Source: SHZI01 sp963698405
GTDB taxonomy: Bacteria > Pseudomonadota > Gammaproteobacteria > Steroidobacterales > GCA-2729495
Direction: 5' to 3'
DNA length: 38,832 nucleotides
Assembly: GCA_963698405.1 (NCBI GenBank)
Contig: CAVOQT010000019.1
Coordinates: 1-38,832 of the forward strand
Numbering within the stretch: position 1 is the first letter of the stretch; each line of letters begins with the position of its first letter. The position numbers were made by a program, and so were the translations under genes. Below are positions 16,641 through 25,707 of the stretch, piece after piece. The notes beneath the pieces are model-generated. The model saw only the letters and a list, made by a program, of their open reading frames with translations, was not told the DNA's origin and searched no databases.

Positions 16641-19257
16641 TGACGAGCTTCCCGGGAACCACGATCACCTTGCGGACCGACTGACCGGCGACAAAGCGCT
16701 GCACGTTGTCATCAGCGAGCGCCGCCGCCTGCACTTCAGCCTGGCTGGCACCGGTGGCTACTGTAACCCGGCCACGCACCTTGCCGTTCACCTGCACGAC
16801 GATCTCGAGCGTGGCAGCGACCAGGGCCGCGGCATCCGGCTGCGGCCAGGGCTGATCGATGATCGCACCCGCATGGCCAAGCACATGCCAGAGCCGGTGG
16901 CAGATATGCGGCACGATCGGTGAAAGCATGAGCACGGCGAGTTCCAGCGCTTCCTGAATCACGGCACGATCCACCGGTGTAGCAGTCTCGGCACGCACCA
17001 CACTGTTTAGTAATTCCATCACGGCAGCGATCGCCGTGTTGAAGGTGCGCCGGCGGCCGATATCATCGCCGACCTTCACCAGGGTCTGGTGCACCTGCCG
17101 GCGCAGGGCCCGCTGCACTTCGTTCAGCGCAGCAGCATCCGGCTTGCCGGCCGGACCACCGGCTGCATGGCCATGCACGGCTTTCCAGAGCCGTTTGAGA
17201 AAACGCGATGCACCCTGCACACCCTCGTCGGACCATTCCAGCGACTGCTCAGGCGGTGCGGTGAACATGGTGAAGAGGCGCGCCGTATCCGCACCGAGCG
17301 TATCCACCAGCGCCTGCGGATCCACACCGTTGTTGCGCGACTTCGACATCGTGCCGATGCCGCTGGTCTGTACCGCTTCGCCGTCGGCGATCAATACATG
17401 GCCCGACTGGCCGGCGGCATCCTCGCGCGCTTCAACCTCGGTGGGATTGAAGTAGGTGATCCGGCCAGTGCCGGTTTTGCGGAAATAGATGCCATTCAGC
17501 ACCATGCCCTGGGTAAGCAGACGGGCGAAGGGCTCGTCGAGATCCACCAGACCGAGATCGCGCATCGCACGCGTCCAGAAACGCGAGTAGAGCAGATGCA
17601 GGATGGCGTGCTCGATGCCACCGATGTACTGGTCAACCGGCAACCAGTAGCGCACCCGCTCATCGACCATCGCCGTAGCGCTGTCGGCACAGGCAAAGCG
17701 CAGGAAATACCAGGACGAATCCACGAAGGTGTCCATGGTGTCGGTTTCACGCCGCGCCGGCTGCCCGCACTTCGGGCAACTGCAATTGACGAAATCAGCA
17801 CGCTTGTTGAGCGGATTGCCGCTGCCGTCCGGTACGCAGTCCTCGGGCAGCACGACCGGTAACTGGTCATCGGGCACCGGCACATCACCGCAGCTCGCGC
17901 AATGAATGATCGGGATCGGCGTCCCCCAGTAGCGCTGGCGTGAAATCCCCCAGTCGCGCAGCCGGAACTGCACCCGCTTTCTGCCGCGGCCCTGCTTTTC
18001 CAGCGCTGCGGCAATCGCGTCCACCGCTTGCGCGAAATCGAGATTATCGAAAGCACCGGAGTTCACCGTGATGCCGTGCTCGGCATAGTCCGGCTGCCAG
18101 GGCGCCGTGGTGTCGGTACAAGAACCGTTCGCCGGGCGGATCACGCAACGGATCGGCAACGCGTATTTCGTCGCAAACTCGAAGTCGCGCTCGTCGTGCG
18201 CTGGCACGGCCATCACCGCACCCTCGCCGTAACCCATCAGCACATAGTTGGCGACCCAGACTTCAAGCTGTACACCCGACAGTGGATGGATCACGTGCAG
18301 GCCTGTCGGTATACCGCGTTTCTCGGCGGTGGCCAGATCCGCCTCCATCACGCTGCCACTCTTGCACTCATCGATGAAGGCGGCGAGCTGCGGATTGTCG
18401 CGCGCTGCCGCTGTAGCCAGCGGATGCTCGGCGGCTACCGCACAGTAGGTCGCACCCAGCAGCGTGTCAGCGCGGGTGGTAAACACTTTCAGTGTGCCAT
18501 CTGCCCCGGCCGCAGCGCGCGCCGAATCAGCATAGGGGAAAGCGATTTCCACACCTTCGCTGCGGCCGATCCAGTTGGCCTGCATCAGACGCACCCGCTC
18601 GGGCCACTCGGACAGCGTATCCAGCGCTTCCAGCAATTCATCGCCGTAAGCGGTGATGCGCATGTAGTACATCGGGATTTCGCGCTTCTCGACCACCGCG
18701 CCGGTACGCCAGCCGCGCCCGTCGATCACCTGCTCGTTGGCCAGTACGGTCTGATCCAGCGGATCCCAGTTCACGGTACCGGTCTTCTGATAAACGAGAC
18801 CTTTTTCCAGCAGCTTCAGGAACAACCACTGATTCCAGCGGTAGTACTCCGGCTGGCAGGTGGCAAACTCGCGGTCCCAGTCGATGCCGAAGCCGAGCGA
18901 GCGCAACTGTTTGCGCATGTAGGCGATGTTGTCCCAGGTCCAGGTCGCCGGCGCCACGCCCTTGGCCATCGCCGCATTTTCTGCCGGCAGGCCGAAGGCA
19001 TCCCAACCCATCGGCTGCAGCACATTCTTGCCCAGCATGCGCTGATGCCGCGCGATCACATCCCCGATCGTGTAGTTGCGCACATGACCCATGTGCAGCC
19101 GGCCACTGGGATAGGGAAACATCGACAGGCAATAGAACTTCTCGCGGGCAGGATCCTCCTGCGCACGGAAACTGCCCTGCTCCACCCACCAGCTTTGCGC
19201 CTCAGCCTCGACTTCCTGGGGGTTGTAGGGGATATCGCTACGGGTTGCTTCGTTCAC
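16627..19257 (-). CDS. leuS: Leucyl-tRNA synthetase
   Basis: The product is an 876-residue class I synthetase, close to the E. coli length (860). The HIGH motif is HMGH at residues 55-58 within FPYPSGRLHMGHVRNYTIGD. The editing domain includes TTRADTLLGATYCAVA and VPAHDERDFEFA. A zinc-binding insertion has CASCGDVP and CPKCGQPA pairs. The second signature reads TMSKS at 636-640 (GTMSKSRNNGVDP), so the first lysine of KMSKS is threonine while the second is kept. The C-terminal VQVNGKVRGRV segment is the usual tRNA-binding region. It overlaps lptE by 14 bp. The gene is intact and the call is certain. Confidence 0.98.
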   Translation of the reverse strand: MNEATRSDIPYNPQEVEAEAQSWWVEQGSFRAQEDPAREKFYCLSMFPYPSGRLHMGHVRNYTIGDVIARHQRMLGKNVLQPMGWDAFGLPAENAAMAKGVAPATWTWDNIAYMRKQLRSLGFGIDWDREFATCQPEYYRWNQWLFLKLLEKGLVYQKTGTVNWDPLDQTVLANEQVIDGRGWRTGAVVEKREIPMYYMRITAYGDELLEALDTLSEWPERVRLMQANWIGRSEGVEIAFPYADSARAAAGADGTLKVFTTRADTLLGATYCAVAAEHPLATAAARDNPQLAAFIDECKSGSVMEADLATAEKRGIPTGLHVIHPLSGVQLEVWVANYVLMGYGEGAVMAVPAHDERDFEFATKYALPIRCVIRPANGSCTDTTAPWQPDYAEHGITVNSGAFDNLDFAQAVDAIAAALEKQGRGRKRVQFRLRDWGISRQRYWGTPIPIIHCASCGDVPVPDDQLPVVLPEDCVPDGSGNPLNKRADFVNCSCPKCGQPARRETDTMDTFVDSSWYFLRFACADSATAMVDERVRYWLPVDQYIGGIEHAILHLLYSRFWTRAMRDLGLVDLDEPFARLLTQGMVLNGIYFRKTGTGRITYFNPTEVEAREDAAGQSGHVLIADGEAVQTSGIGTMSKSRNNGVDPQALVDTLGADTARLFTMFTAPPEQSLEWSDEGVQGASRFLKRLWKAVHGHAAGGPAGKPDAAALNEVQRALRRQVHQTLVKVGDDIGRRRTFNTAIAAVMELLNSVVRAETATPVDRAVIQEALELAVLMLSPIVPHICHRLWHVLGHAGAIIDQPWPQPDAAALVAATLEIVVQVNGKVRGRVTVATGASQAEVQAAALADDNVQRFVAGQSVRKVIVVPGKLVNVVV

Positions 19258-19343
19258 GGATACGGTACTTGCAGGTCATTGGCAACGGCCGGTGAGGATA
19301 CACCGGGCGGTGGACAGCTTACAGGCTGACTCCGGCCCAGGGA

Positions 19344-19790
19344 TTAGCGCTGCGCACTGGCGCTATCGCCCCCACACTCGACATACACATCCTCCACCGG
19401 ATAGCCGAAGAAAGTGTAGAAGCGAACCTGCGCCGTGTATTCGCGTAATACGGCTGCATCTGGCTGCTCGGGAACCTTCGCAAGCGAAGGGTAGCCGGTT
19501 GGGTTATTGGTCGATGGTCGGGCGGCTGTCGCGGGTGGCTGCACACAATGCCCGGGCTTGCGCGTCACCGCCACCACGCGTCCGGCAGGCGCCATGAGGC
19601 GCTGAATCGGATTATCCCGATGCACCTGAGCCATCGCATAGGCCTTGCTGGCCACCTTGTACGCAACGGGATCGCTGCGAAAGCTTTCGATGCCGTCGTC
19701 AATGATCAGGCGTGCGGCCGTGACGCTGAGCAGCGGCAAGGCAACCACACTGACGAACAGAAAACCCAGCAGAAGCAGGAGCATTCGCAT
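19344..19790 (-). CDS. Small membrane-anchored or secreted protein of unknown function
   Basis: I do not recognise this 148-residue protein. It begins with a strongly hydrophobic segment (about residues 3-26), which is either a membrane anchor or an uncleaved signal. A basic to neutral, Pro/Ala-rich region follows (about 75-105), and it ends in YTAQVRFYTFFGYPVEDVYVECGGDSASAQR. Only two cysteines are present, one in KPGHCVQPP and one in VECGG, so a disulfide is possible. It probably faces the periplasm. It sits between a b-type cytochrome gene (21 bp upstream) and leuS (86 bp downstream) on the same strand. Codon use looks like its neighbours. The open frame starts cleanly and seems real, but the function is unknown. 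Confidence 0.65.
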   Translation of the reverse strand: MRMLLLLLGFLFVSVVALPLLSVTAARLIIDDGIESFRSDPVAYKVASKAYAMAQVHRDNPIQRLMAPAGRVVAVTRKPGHCVQPPATAARPSTNNPTGYPSLAKVPEQPDAAVLREYTAQVRFYTFFGYPVEDVYVECGGDSASAQR

Positions 19791-19811
19791 CAGTTACTGG
19801 GTGCCGTCTGT

Positions 19812-20297
19812 TCAGATGAACAGCTTTTTCAGCCGGTCGGCACCGTGCAGCAGAACCAGGACGATAAGCAGAATGGCCAGCCAGGTGTGCAGATCGAAGA
19901 ACAATGCCCGCAATGCCGGATTGCTCTCCCCAAGGGCAGAAATGTCCAGAAAGCCGAAGGCCTTGACGTCGTAGTCGTTATACATCGCCATAAAAAAACC
20001 GAGCACAGGCTGTATCAGGACCAGGGGATAGAAGATCCACTGCAGCACGATCGGCGGGCGCTTCCACCAGTTTGGTGGCGTATAGAGGTTGTTCTTCTTG
20101 CGCCACCACCAGCGAACGATCATCAGAGTGAATATCGTGAGCCCAACGCCCGAATGGATCGCGATGAGTATCAGTTTGACATCCGGCTCGAAGGTGGCGA
20201 TCCGCCATCCGGACATGAGATTGAAGCCGATAAGCGCACCGGCGATCCAGTGCAGCACCTGCGCAATCGTGTACTGGGAAGCTTTGCTTGAAGACAT
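19812..20297 (-). CDS. Cytochrome b561/b-type membrane cytochrome domain protein
   Basis: The 161-residue integral membrane protein has four hydrophobic helices and paired histidines in the places expected for a b-type cytochrome (b561 or hydrogenase-type cytochrome b subunit). These are H16 in AQVLHWIAGALIGFNLMSGW, a His in IAIHSGVGLTIF (helix 2), and LHTWLAILLIVLVLLHGAD in helix 4. The RWWWRKKNN and PPNWWKRPP loop is typical of this family between helices 2 and 3. It probably binds two haems and moves electrons in the inner membrane. The partner is unknown because no hydrogenase or dehydrogenase is nearby. It lies in the same orientation as lnt but 73 bp away. Confidence 0.85.
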   Translation of the reverse strand: MSSSKASQYTIAQVLHWIAGALIGFNLMSGWRIATFEPDVKLILIAIHSGVGLTIFTLMIVRWWWRKKNNLYTPPNWWKRPPIVLQWIFYPLVLIQPVLGFFMAMYNDYDVKAFGFLDISALGESNPALRALFFDLHTWLAILLIVLVLLHGADRLKKLFI

Positions 20298-20349
20298 GGG
20301 CTGTGATCCTTGGGTCAGACACTCGGAGCTTTGATTAAATCACGGGGCC

Positions 20350-20361
20350 CGGGCCGGCCCG
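20350..20361. repeat. GC-only 12-bp palindrome between lnt and the cytochrome gene
   Basis: The bases cgggccggcccg form a perfect palindrome inside a longer GC-only tract immediately downstream of the lnt stop. It could be part of a transcription-stop structure for lnt or a protein site. There is no loop and no T-run, so a standard intrinsic terminator is not supported. Confidence 0.35.
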
Positions 20362-20370
20362 CGGCAAAGT

Positions 20371-21900
20371 TTAGTACGAAATCGATCCCGAGTCCGCCGG
20401 GGGAGCGCGCCGCAAGCGACGGACCACCGCAGGCAGGAACAACAGCACCAGACAGCCGGCAAGCATCGGCGCATTGCCGAAGCGCACCCACGGCGTCGCG
20501 CCACCAAAGGGCTGCACCGTGGCACTCACGATCGCCACACCGAACTGATTGCCCCGCTCAATCACCCTGCCCTGCTCATCGATGATCGCCGTGATACCGG
20601 TATTCGTACTGCGCAGCATGTAGCGGCCGGTTTCGAGGGCGCGGAAGCGGGCCATCTGCAGATGCTGGTGGGGCGCAATGGAATCGCCAAACCACGCATC
20701 GTTGCTGACATTGATGAGCAGCCCGGCAGCCGGCAGAAAACTGCGCAGCTCGGTGCCGAATACATCTTCATAGCAGATGGTCGGCGCGAGCGCGACACCG
20801 GGCATCTGCAGAGGTGACTGCTGCCCCGAACCCGCATCGATGTCCTGATAGGGCAGGTTCATCAGGCGCAGCATGTTGCGGATGAAATCCGGTACCGGGA
20901 AGTATTCACCGAAGGGCACCAGGTGGCGCTTGTGATAGAGGCCTGCGCCCTCACCCATCATCAGCAGCGAGTTATGAAAAGCTTCGGTGCGGAAATCGAA
21001 GGTGAGTATGCCGAGCACGATGGTCTGGTGGCGCGCCTTGGCGAGTTCGGCAAAGGCAGTGAGGTAGCCCTCCACTTCATGCGCAAGCGCCGGAATGGCA
21101 GCCTCAGGCCAGATGATCAGCTGCGCCTGGTCGAGGCCGATGGTGAGTTCGCTATACAGCGCCTGGGTGGACTCAAGTTCTTCAGCCAGCCACTTGCGAT
21201 CCTGCGTGATACCGCCCTGCACCAGCGCCACCCGCAACGGATCACCGTCCGGTGAGGTCCACTGCACCCCGCCCAGTAGCGCAGTACCGCCGACAATCAT
21301 GCCGAGCACGAGCAAGCCGGCAAGCCGGGCGCGCAACGCAGCGTTCAGCAGTACGGTCAGCGCACCGGCGATCAGCATTACCAGCAGCGAAAGACCATGC
21401 ACCCCAAGCAGTGGCGCCCAGGCAGCCAGCGGTCCATCGATCTGGCTGTAACCGAGACTGAGCCACGGGAAACCGCCAAACAGCCAGCCACGCAGCCATT
21501 CGACAAGCGTCCATCCCGCCGGGAGGATGGCGCAATATTCCCAGACCGGTGTGCGGCCAGGCACGCGACTGCTGAGCAGAATCCAGGCCGCGTGATAGAG
21601 CGCCATGATAAAAATCAGCAGCAACACCACACTACCGGCAATCGGTGCAGCCAGGCCACCAAAGTCGTGAATGCTGATGTAGAGCCAGTAGGTTCCGGTG
21701 ACGAAGGCACCGAAGCCAAACCAGAATGCCCGCAGTGCGCGCTCCCGGGTTCGCTGTCCGTCGAGCAACAGAAACAGGCCGCTAAACAACAGCGGCATCA
21801 GCCACCAGAGCGAAAACGGTGCAAAACCGAGCGGCAGACTGGCGCCGGCTCCAAGCGCCAGCAGGCGTCCGCGACTCAACAGCAGGCGACGGATCACCAC
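20371..21900 (-). CDS. lnt: Apolipoprotein N-acyltransferase
   Basis: The 509-residue inner-membrane enzyme adds the third acyl chain to the N-terminal cysteine of lipoproteins. About six N-terminal membrane helices precede a periplasmic nitrilase-like domain. The catalytic triad is complete: E266 in LIIWPEAAIP, K324 in YHKRHLVPFGEY and C376 in TICYEDVFG. Family segments GFPWLSLGYSQ and FGDSIAPHQHLQMARFRALETGRYMLRSTNTGIT are present, and a final membrane helix lies near the C terminus. It follows corC with a 15-bp gap, the standard ybeX-lnt order. Together with lptE it contributes to outer-membrane biogenesis. Confidence 0.97.
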   Translation of the reverse strand: MVIRRLLLSRGRLLALGAGASLPLGFAPFSLWWLMPLLFSGLFLLLDGQRTRERALRAFWFGFGAFVTGTYWLYISIHDFGGLAAPIAGSVVLLLIFIMALYHAAWILLSSRVPGRTPVWEYCAILPAGWTLVEWLRGWLFGGFPWLSLGYSQIDGPLAAWAPLLGVHGLSLLVMLIAGALTVLLNAALRARLAGLLVLGMIVGGTALLGGVQWTSPDGDPLRVALVQGGITQDRKWLAEELESTQALYSELTIGLDQAQLIIWPEAAIPALAHEVEGYLTAFAELAKARHQTIVLGILTFDFRTEAFHNSLLMMGEGAGLYHKRHLVPFGEYFPVPDFIRNMLRLMNLPYQDIDAGSGQQSPLQMPGVALAPTICYEDVFGTELRSFLPAAGLLINVSNDAWFGDSIAPHQHLQMARFRALETGRYMLRSTNTGITAIIDEQGRVIERGNQFGVAIVSATVQPFGGATPWVRFGNAPMLAGCLVLLFLPAVVRRLRRAPPADSGSISY

Positions 21901-21915
21901 AGGAATGCGCTGGGC

Positions 21916-22788
21916 TCAGGCTGCGGCGGTGTCGCCGTCGTCGGCAGATGGGGCACGGCGCGCAACCTCGAGGCTGTGGATACGGCGTCGATCAGCTTGC
22001 AGCACACGGAACTGGAATTCACCGACAGTCACGCTTTCGCCCCGGCGCGGCAGATGTCCAAGCGCATACATCACCAGTCCGCCAACGGTGTCGTAGTGCT
22101 CGTCCTCCAGCGACGTATCAAAGAACTCATTGAATTCATCGATGCGGGTGAGCGCCCGCAGGTGATAACAGCCCGGATCCTGCTGCTGGATAGGCCCGAT
22201 CTCCGCTGAATCGAATTCATCATCGATCTCGCCGACAATCTCCTCAAGCACGTCCTCGATGGTGACCAGCCCGGCAATGCCACCATATTCATCGACCACC
22301 ACGGCGAGATGATTGCGGCTTATGCGCAGATCCTTGAGTAGCCGGTTGAGCCGCTTGCTCTCGGGAATGAATGTTGCCGGGCGCAGCCAGCGGGTGACAT
22401 CGAAAGCCTGGTCGGGCGCTTCCACGAAATAGCGCAGCACGTCCTTGGCGAGCAGGATACCGACCACTTCTTCACGGTCATTGCCGATCAGCGGGAACCG
22501 CGAGTGACCACTCTCGACGATGGTCTTGAGTATTTCATCGCGCGAGGCATCGCGCTCCAGCACCACCATCTGCGAGCGCGGCACCATCACATCGCGCACC
22601 TGCATTTCGGATACAGCCAGCACGCCCTCGAGCATCGCGAGCTCATCGGCATCGAGAACCGTGCGGTCGTGGGCATCGCGCAGCAGCTGTCGCAGATCTT
22701 CGCGGGTAGCGGTATCGCCCCTGATCACCTGCCGCAGGCGGCCAAACCAGGTACCGCCTGATCGTTCGTCGGAATCGTCTTCAGTCAT
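21916..22788 (-). CDS. corC: CorC/YbeX family protein with tandem CBS domains
   Basis: The product is a 290-residue soluble CorC/HlyC-type protein. Two CBS modules cover about residues 65-185: RDVMVPRSQMVVLERD with ESGHSRFPLIG, then VVVDEYGGIAGLVTIEDVLEEIVGEIDDE. The C-terminal CorC_HlyC (transporter-associated) domain includes DTVGGLVMYALGHLPRRGESV. It lacks the DUF21 membrane domain of larger homologues, so it matches YbeX/CorC of E. coli (292). YbeX has been linked to magnesium homeostasis and ribosome maturation. It follows ybeY by 12 bp in the conserved phoH-ybeY-ybeX-lnt operon. The corA-like gene at 36952 is distant and not obviously linked. Confidence 0.95.
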   Translation of the reverse strand: MTEDDSDERSGGTWFGRLRQVIRGDTATREDLRQLLRDAHDRTVLDADELAMLEGVLAVSEMQVRDVMVPRSQMVVLERDASRDEILKTIVESGHSRFPLIGNDREEVVGILLAKDVLRYFVEAPDQAFDVTRWLRPATFIPESKRLNRLLKDLRISRNHLAVVVDEYGGIAGLVTIEDVLEEIVGEIDDEFDSAEIGPIQQQDPGCYHLRALTRIDEFNEFFDTSLEDEHYDTVGGLVMYALGHLPRRGESVTVGEFQFRVLQADRRRIHSLEVARRAPSADDGDTAAA

Positions 22789-22800
22789 GATGGGCGCATT

Positions 22801-23325
22801 CTACTTGGTTCCTGCCTCGGCGTTGCTGACATAAGGATTCGGAAAGCCCAGATCGGCGAGCGCAGCGACCTCCAGGCCCTCCATGCGCGCCGTATCCGCC
22901 TCGACATCATGCGTGTAGCCGAGCAGGTGCAGGGCGCCGTGTACGACCAGATGGGCCAGATGCGCGAGCGGGGTCTTGCACTGTTCGGCCGCCTCACGGA
23001 TCACGACCGGCAGGCAGATCACCAGGTCGCCGAACTCCACCGGCATCCCTGCGGGCAGCCCGGCCCGGGCGAGATCGGGGGGAGAGAAGGCCAGCACATT
23101 GGTCGGCCCCGGCTTGTCGCGCCAGGTCTGGTTGAGCTCGGCACCCTCAGCTGATCCGACCAGCCGGATCGCCAACTCACCATCCTGTCGCCAGTCCGCC
23201 GCTCGCAGGGCCGCACAAACCCAGGCCTCGAAGTCAGCACCAGCCGGTACCGGCGTCTCATCGGTGACGAGCTGCACATCGATTTCGACATGACGCGCCT
23301 GGTCAGATGGCACCGTTTCGCTCAT
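22801..23325 (-). CDS. ybeY: Endoribonuclease YbeY, rRNA maturation factor
   Basis: The product is a 174-residue YbeY metalloendoribonuclease needed for 16S rRNA 3'-end maturation and ribosome quality control. The metal site reads HGALHLLGYTHD with histidines 129, 133 and 139. The preceding TNVLAF and GDLVICLPVV segments are typical. Start: ATG at 23325 (MSETVPSD) is chosen. It lies 23 bp inside the phoH 3' end, and the longer frame to 23460 would add 45 unconserved residues coming from within phoH. The size matches E. coli YbeY (155). Translational coupling to phoH is probable. Confidence 0.95.
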   Translation of the reverse strand: MSETVPSDQARHVEIDVQLVTDETPVPAGADFEAWVCAALRAADWRQDGELAIRLVGSAEGAELNQTWRDKPGPTNVLAFSPPDLARAGLPAGMPVEFGDLVICLPVVIREAAEQCKTPLAHLAHLVVHGALHLLGYTHDVEADTARMEGLEVAALADLGFPNPYVSNAEAGTK

Positions 23326-24343
23326 CCGTTCCGGCTGTCGGAGACTCGAAGCGTTGATAAGCCTCGACAATACGTTGCACCAGAGCATGCCGGACCACAT
23401 CACCGGCGGTGAACTGCGTGAAGCTGATCCCGGCCACGCCCTGCAGCACCTGAGTCGCATGCTTGAGACCCGAAAGCTGATGTTTCGGCAGATCGACCTG
23501 GGTCAGGTCGCCGGTGACCACCGCTCGTGAACCGAAGCCAAGCCGCGTGACCAGCATCTTCATCTGTTCAATGGTGGTGTTCTGCGCTTCGTCGAGAATC
23601 ACGAAGCTCTCGTTGAGTGAACGGCCGCGCATGAATGCCAACGGTGCAACTTCGATGATGTTGCGCTCGATCAGCCGGGCCACGCGGTCGAAGCCCATCA
23701 TCTCGTAAAGCGCGTCATACATCGGACGCAGATAAGGATCCACTTTCTGCGACATGTCACCCGGCAGGAAGCCAAGCCGCTCACCGGCCTCGACTGCCGG
23801 ACGCACCAGCACGATGCGCCGCACGCGCTCTTCTTCCAGCGCTGCCACCGCACTGGCCACTGCCAGATAGGTCTTGCCGGTACCGGCCGGACCGATACCG
23901 AAGCACAGATCGTGGCTGCGGATGGCTTCCAGATAGGCACGCTGATTGCTGCCGCGGGGCCGGATATGCAGGCGCTGTGTCTTCATGACCAGACCACCGT
24001 CATCCGCTGCCTCGGCACCCTGTACTGCCGCGTGCTCCATCAAATTCTCCTGAATCGCCATGTGCAGGCGCTGTGCATCGACCGGGGCCGTTGCCGCCAG
24101 TCGGAATAACTCACGCAGGATGCGGCTGCCCGCCTGTACTGCAGCCGGTGCACCGGTGAGCCGGAAACGGTCACCCCGACTACTGATGAGGATGTCGAGC
24201 CGTCGCTCAATCTGCCGCAGGTTTTCATCGAACTGGCCGGACAAGTTGGCGAGCGCCGCATTGCCAGACGATTCGAGCAGCAGTTCCTGCGTTTCGGAAG
24301 CGGGTTCGGGACTATGGTCAGGACCAGGCATGTTTGCTGACAA
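23303..24343 (-). CDS. ybeZ: PhoH family ATPase (YbeZ)
   Basis: This 346-residue PhoH-like P-loop NTPase has Walker A GPAGTGKT at residues 151-158 and Walker B FVILDEAQN. The conserved RPAVEAGERLGFLPGD and TVVTGDLTQVDLP-like regions are present (here VVTGDLTQVDLPKHQLSGL). The N-terminal part contains the KH-like segment found in YbeZ. In E. coli YbeZ works with YbeY in rRNA processing, and adjacency here supports that. The start lies 3 bp after the miaB stop; an internal ATG four codons in is an alternative. Confidence 0.95.
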   Translation of the reverse strand: MSANMPGPDHSPEPASETQELLLESSGNAALANLSGQFDENLRQIERRLDILISSRGDRFRLTGAPAAVQAGSRILRELFRLAATAPVDAQRLHMAIQENLMEHAAVQGAEAADDGGLVMKTQRLHIRPRGSNQRAYLEAIRSHDLCFGIGPAGTGKTYLAVASAVAALEEERVRRIVLVRPAVEAGERLGFLPGDMSQKVDPYLRPMYDALYEMMGFDRVARLIERNIIEVAPLAFMRGRSLNESFVILDEAQNTTIEQMKMLVTRLGFGSRAVVTGDLTQVDLPKHQLSGLKHATQVLQGVAGISFTQFTAGDVVRHALVQRIVEAYQRFESPTAGTDERNGAI

Positions 24344-24346
24344 TCC

Positions 24347-25687
24347 TCAGGCAGCAACAGCAGAGGACACAAGCCGGCCGCGCAGCGAATTGGGCATCGC
24401 CTCGGTGATGTGCAGATCCACACAGCGCCCGATGCAGTCCGGCGGGCCATCAAAATTTACCCAGCGGTTGTTGCTGGTCTTGCCGGCCAGCTGCCGTGGA
24501 TTCTTGCGCGACGGCCGTTCAACCAGCACGCGCTGTACGGTGCCGACCATGTCACGACTGATCGTCTGCGAATGCGCAGTGATCTTCGCCTGGAGCATCG
24601 CCAACCGGCGCAGCTTTTCTTCTTCCGGCACCGGATCGGCCAGTGCCGCTGCCGGTGTGCCGGGCCGCGGACTGTAGACAAAACTGAAGGACTGATCGAA
24701 GCCGATATCCTCGATCAGCTGCATGGTGGCCTCGAAATCTGCCGCTGTCTCGCCGGGAAAACCGACGATCAGATCGGTCGAGATACTGATATCCGGGCGC
24801 ACCACGCGCAGGGCACGGATCTTCTGCAGATATTCAGCGACGGTATGCCCACGCTTCATCAGCGTGAGAATCCGGTCCGAACCGCTCTGCACCGGCAGAT
24901 GCAGGTGATTGGCGAGCTTCGGCACTCGTGCGTAGGCTTCTATCAACCGCTCGTTGAACTCGCGCGGATGTGAAGTCGTGAAACGGATGCGCTCGATGCC
25001 CTCGATCAGGGTCACATAGTTGATCAGCAAGGCCAGATCCGCGTGCTTGCCGTCGTGGGTCGGACCACGGAAACCGTTGACGTTCTGGCCAAGCAGCGTG
25101 ACTTCACGCACGCCCTGCGCCGCGAGTCCGGCCACCTCGGCAACCACATCGTCCAGCGGCCGGCTGACTTCCTCACCACGGGTATAGGGCACGACACAGA
25201 AGGTGCAGTACTTGCTGCAGCCTTCCATGATCGACACGAAGGCGGTTGGACCGTCTGCCCGGGGTTCGGGCAGACGGTCGAATTTTTCGATTTCCGGAAA
25301 GCTCACATCGACGACTGGCCGCCCTCGGGCGCGGATCTCGTCGATGAAGCCAGGCAGACGGTGCAGGGTCTGTGGACCAAACACCATATCGACAAACGGT
25401 GCCCGGCTGCGCACGGCGTCAGCTTCCTGACTCGCCACGCAGCCACCGACACCGATCAGCACGCCGGGCCGCTGTTCTTTCAGTTCACGCCAGACCCCGA
25501 GGTGCGAGAAGACTTTTTCCTGGGCCTTCTCGCGCACCGAGCAGGTGTTCAGCAACAACACATCAGCCTCTTCAGGCTGATCGGTCGGTTCCATGCCATG
25601 ACTGACGCGGAGTACGTCCAGCATACGGCTGGAATCGTACTCGTTCATCTGACACCCGAATGTCTTTATATAAACCTTGCCCGGCAT
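24347..25687 (-). CDS. miaB: tRNA-2-methylthio-N6-dimethylallyladenosine synthase
   Basis: The 446-residue radical-SAM methylthiotransferase converts i6A37 to ms2i6A37 in tRNA. The N-terminal MTTase domain carries the auxiliary cluster cysteines C12 (TFGCQMNEYDS), C49 (LNTCSVREKAQEKV) and C83 (GGCVASQE). The radical-SAM triad C157-C161-C164 is in GCSKYCTFCVVPYTRGEE. The C-terminal TRAM domain (VLVERPSRKNPRQLAGKTSNN...) binds tRNA. The size is normal (E. coli 474). It begins the miaB-ybeZ-ybeY-ybeX-lnt operon and lies 20 bp downstream of the sat-cysC stop. Confidence 0.97.
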   Translation of the reverse strand: MPGKVYIKTFGCQMNEYDSSRMLDVLRVSHGMEPTDQPEEADVLLLNTCSVREKAQEKVFSHLGVWRELKEQRPGVLIGVGGCVASQEADAVRSRAPFVDMVFGPQTLHRLPGFIDEIRARGRPVVDVSFPEIEKFDRLPEPRADGPTAFVSIMEGCSKYCTFCVVPYTRGEEVSRPLDDVVAEVAGLAAQGVREVTLLGQNVNGFRGPTHDGKHADLALLINYVTLIEGIERIRFTTSHPREFNERLIEAYARVPKLANHLHLPVQSGSDRILTLMKRGHTVAEYLQKIRALRVVRPDISISTDLIVGFPGETAADFEATMQLIEDIGFDQSFSFVYSPRPGTPAAALADPVPEEEKLRRLAMLQAKITAHSQTISRDMVGTVQRVLVERPSRKNPRQLAGKTSNNRWVNFDGPPDCIGRCVDLHITEAMPNSLRGRLVSSAVAA

Positions 25688-25707
25688 AGGCTGGACAGGC
25701 TATCACC

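Noticed and set aside
18028..19329. 433-codon open frame on the plus strand
   Set aside because: It is antisense to leuS and has no family features.
20340..20370. Intrinsic terminator after lnt
   Set aside because: The GC-only palindrome has no loop and is not followed by a T-run.
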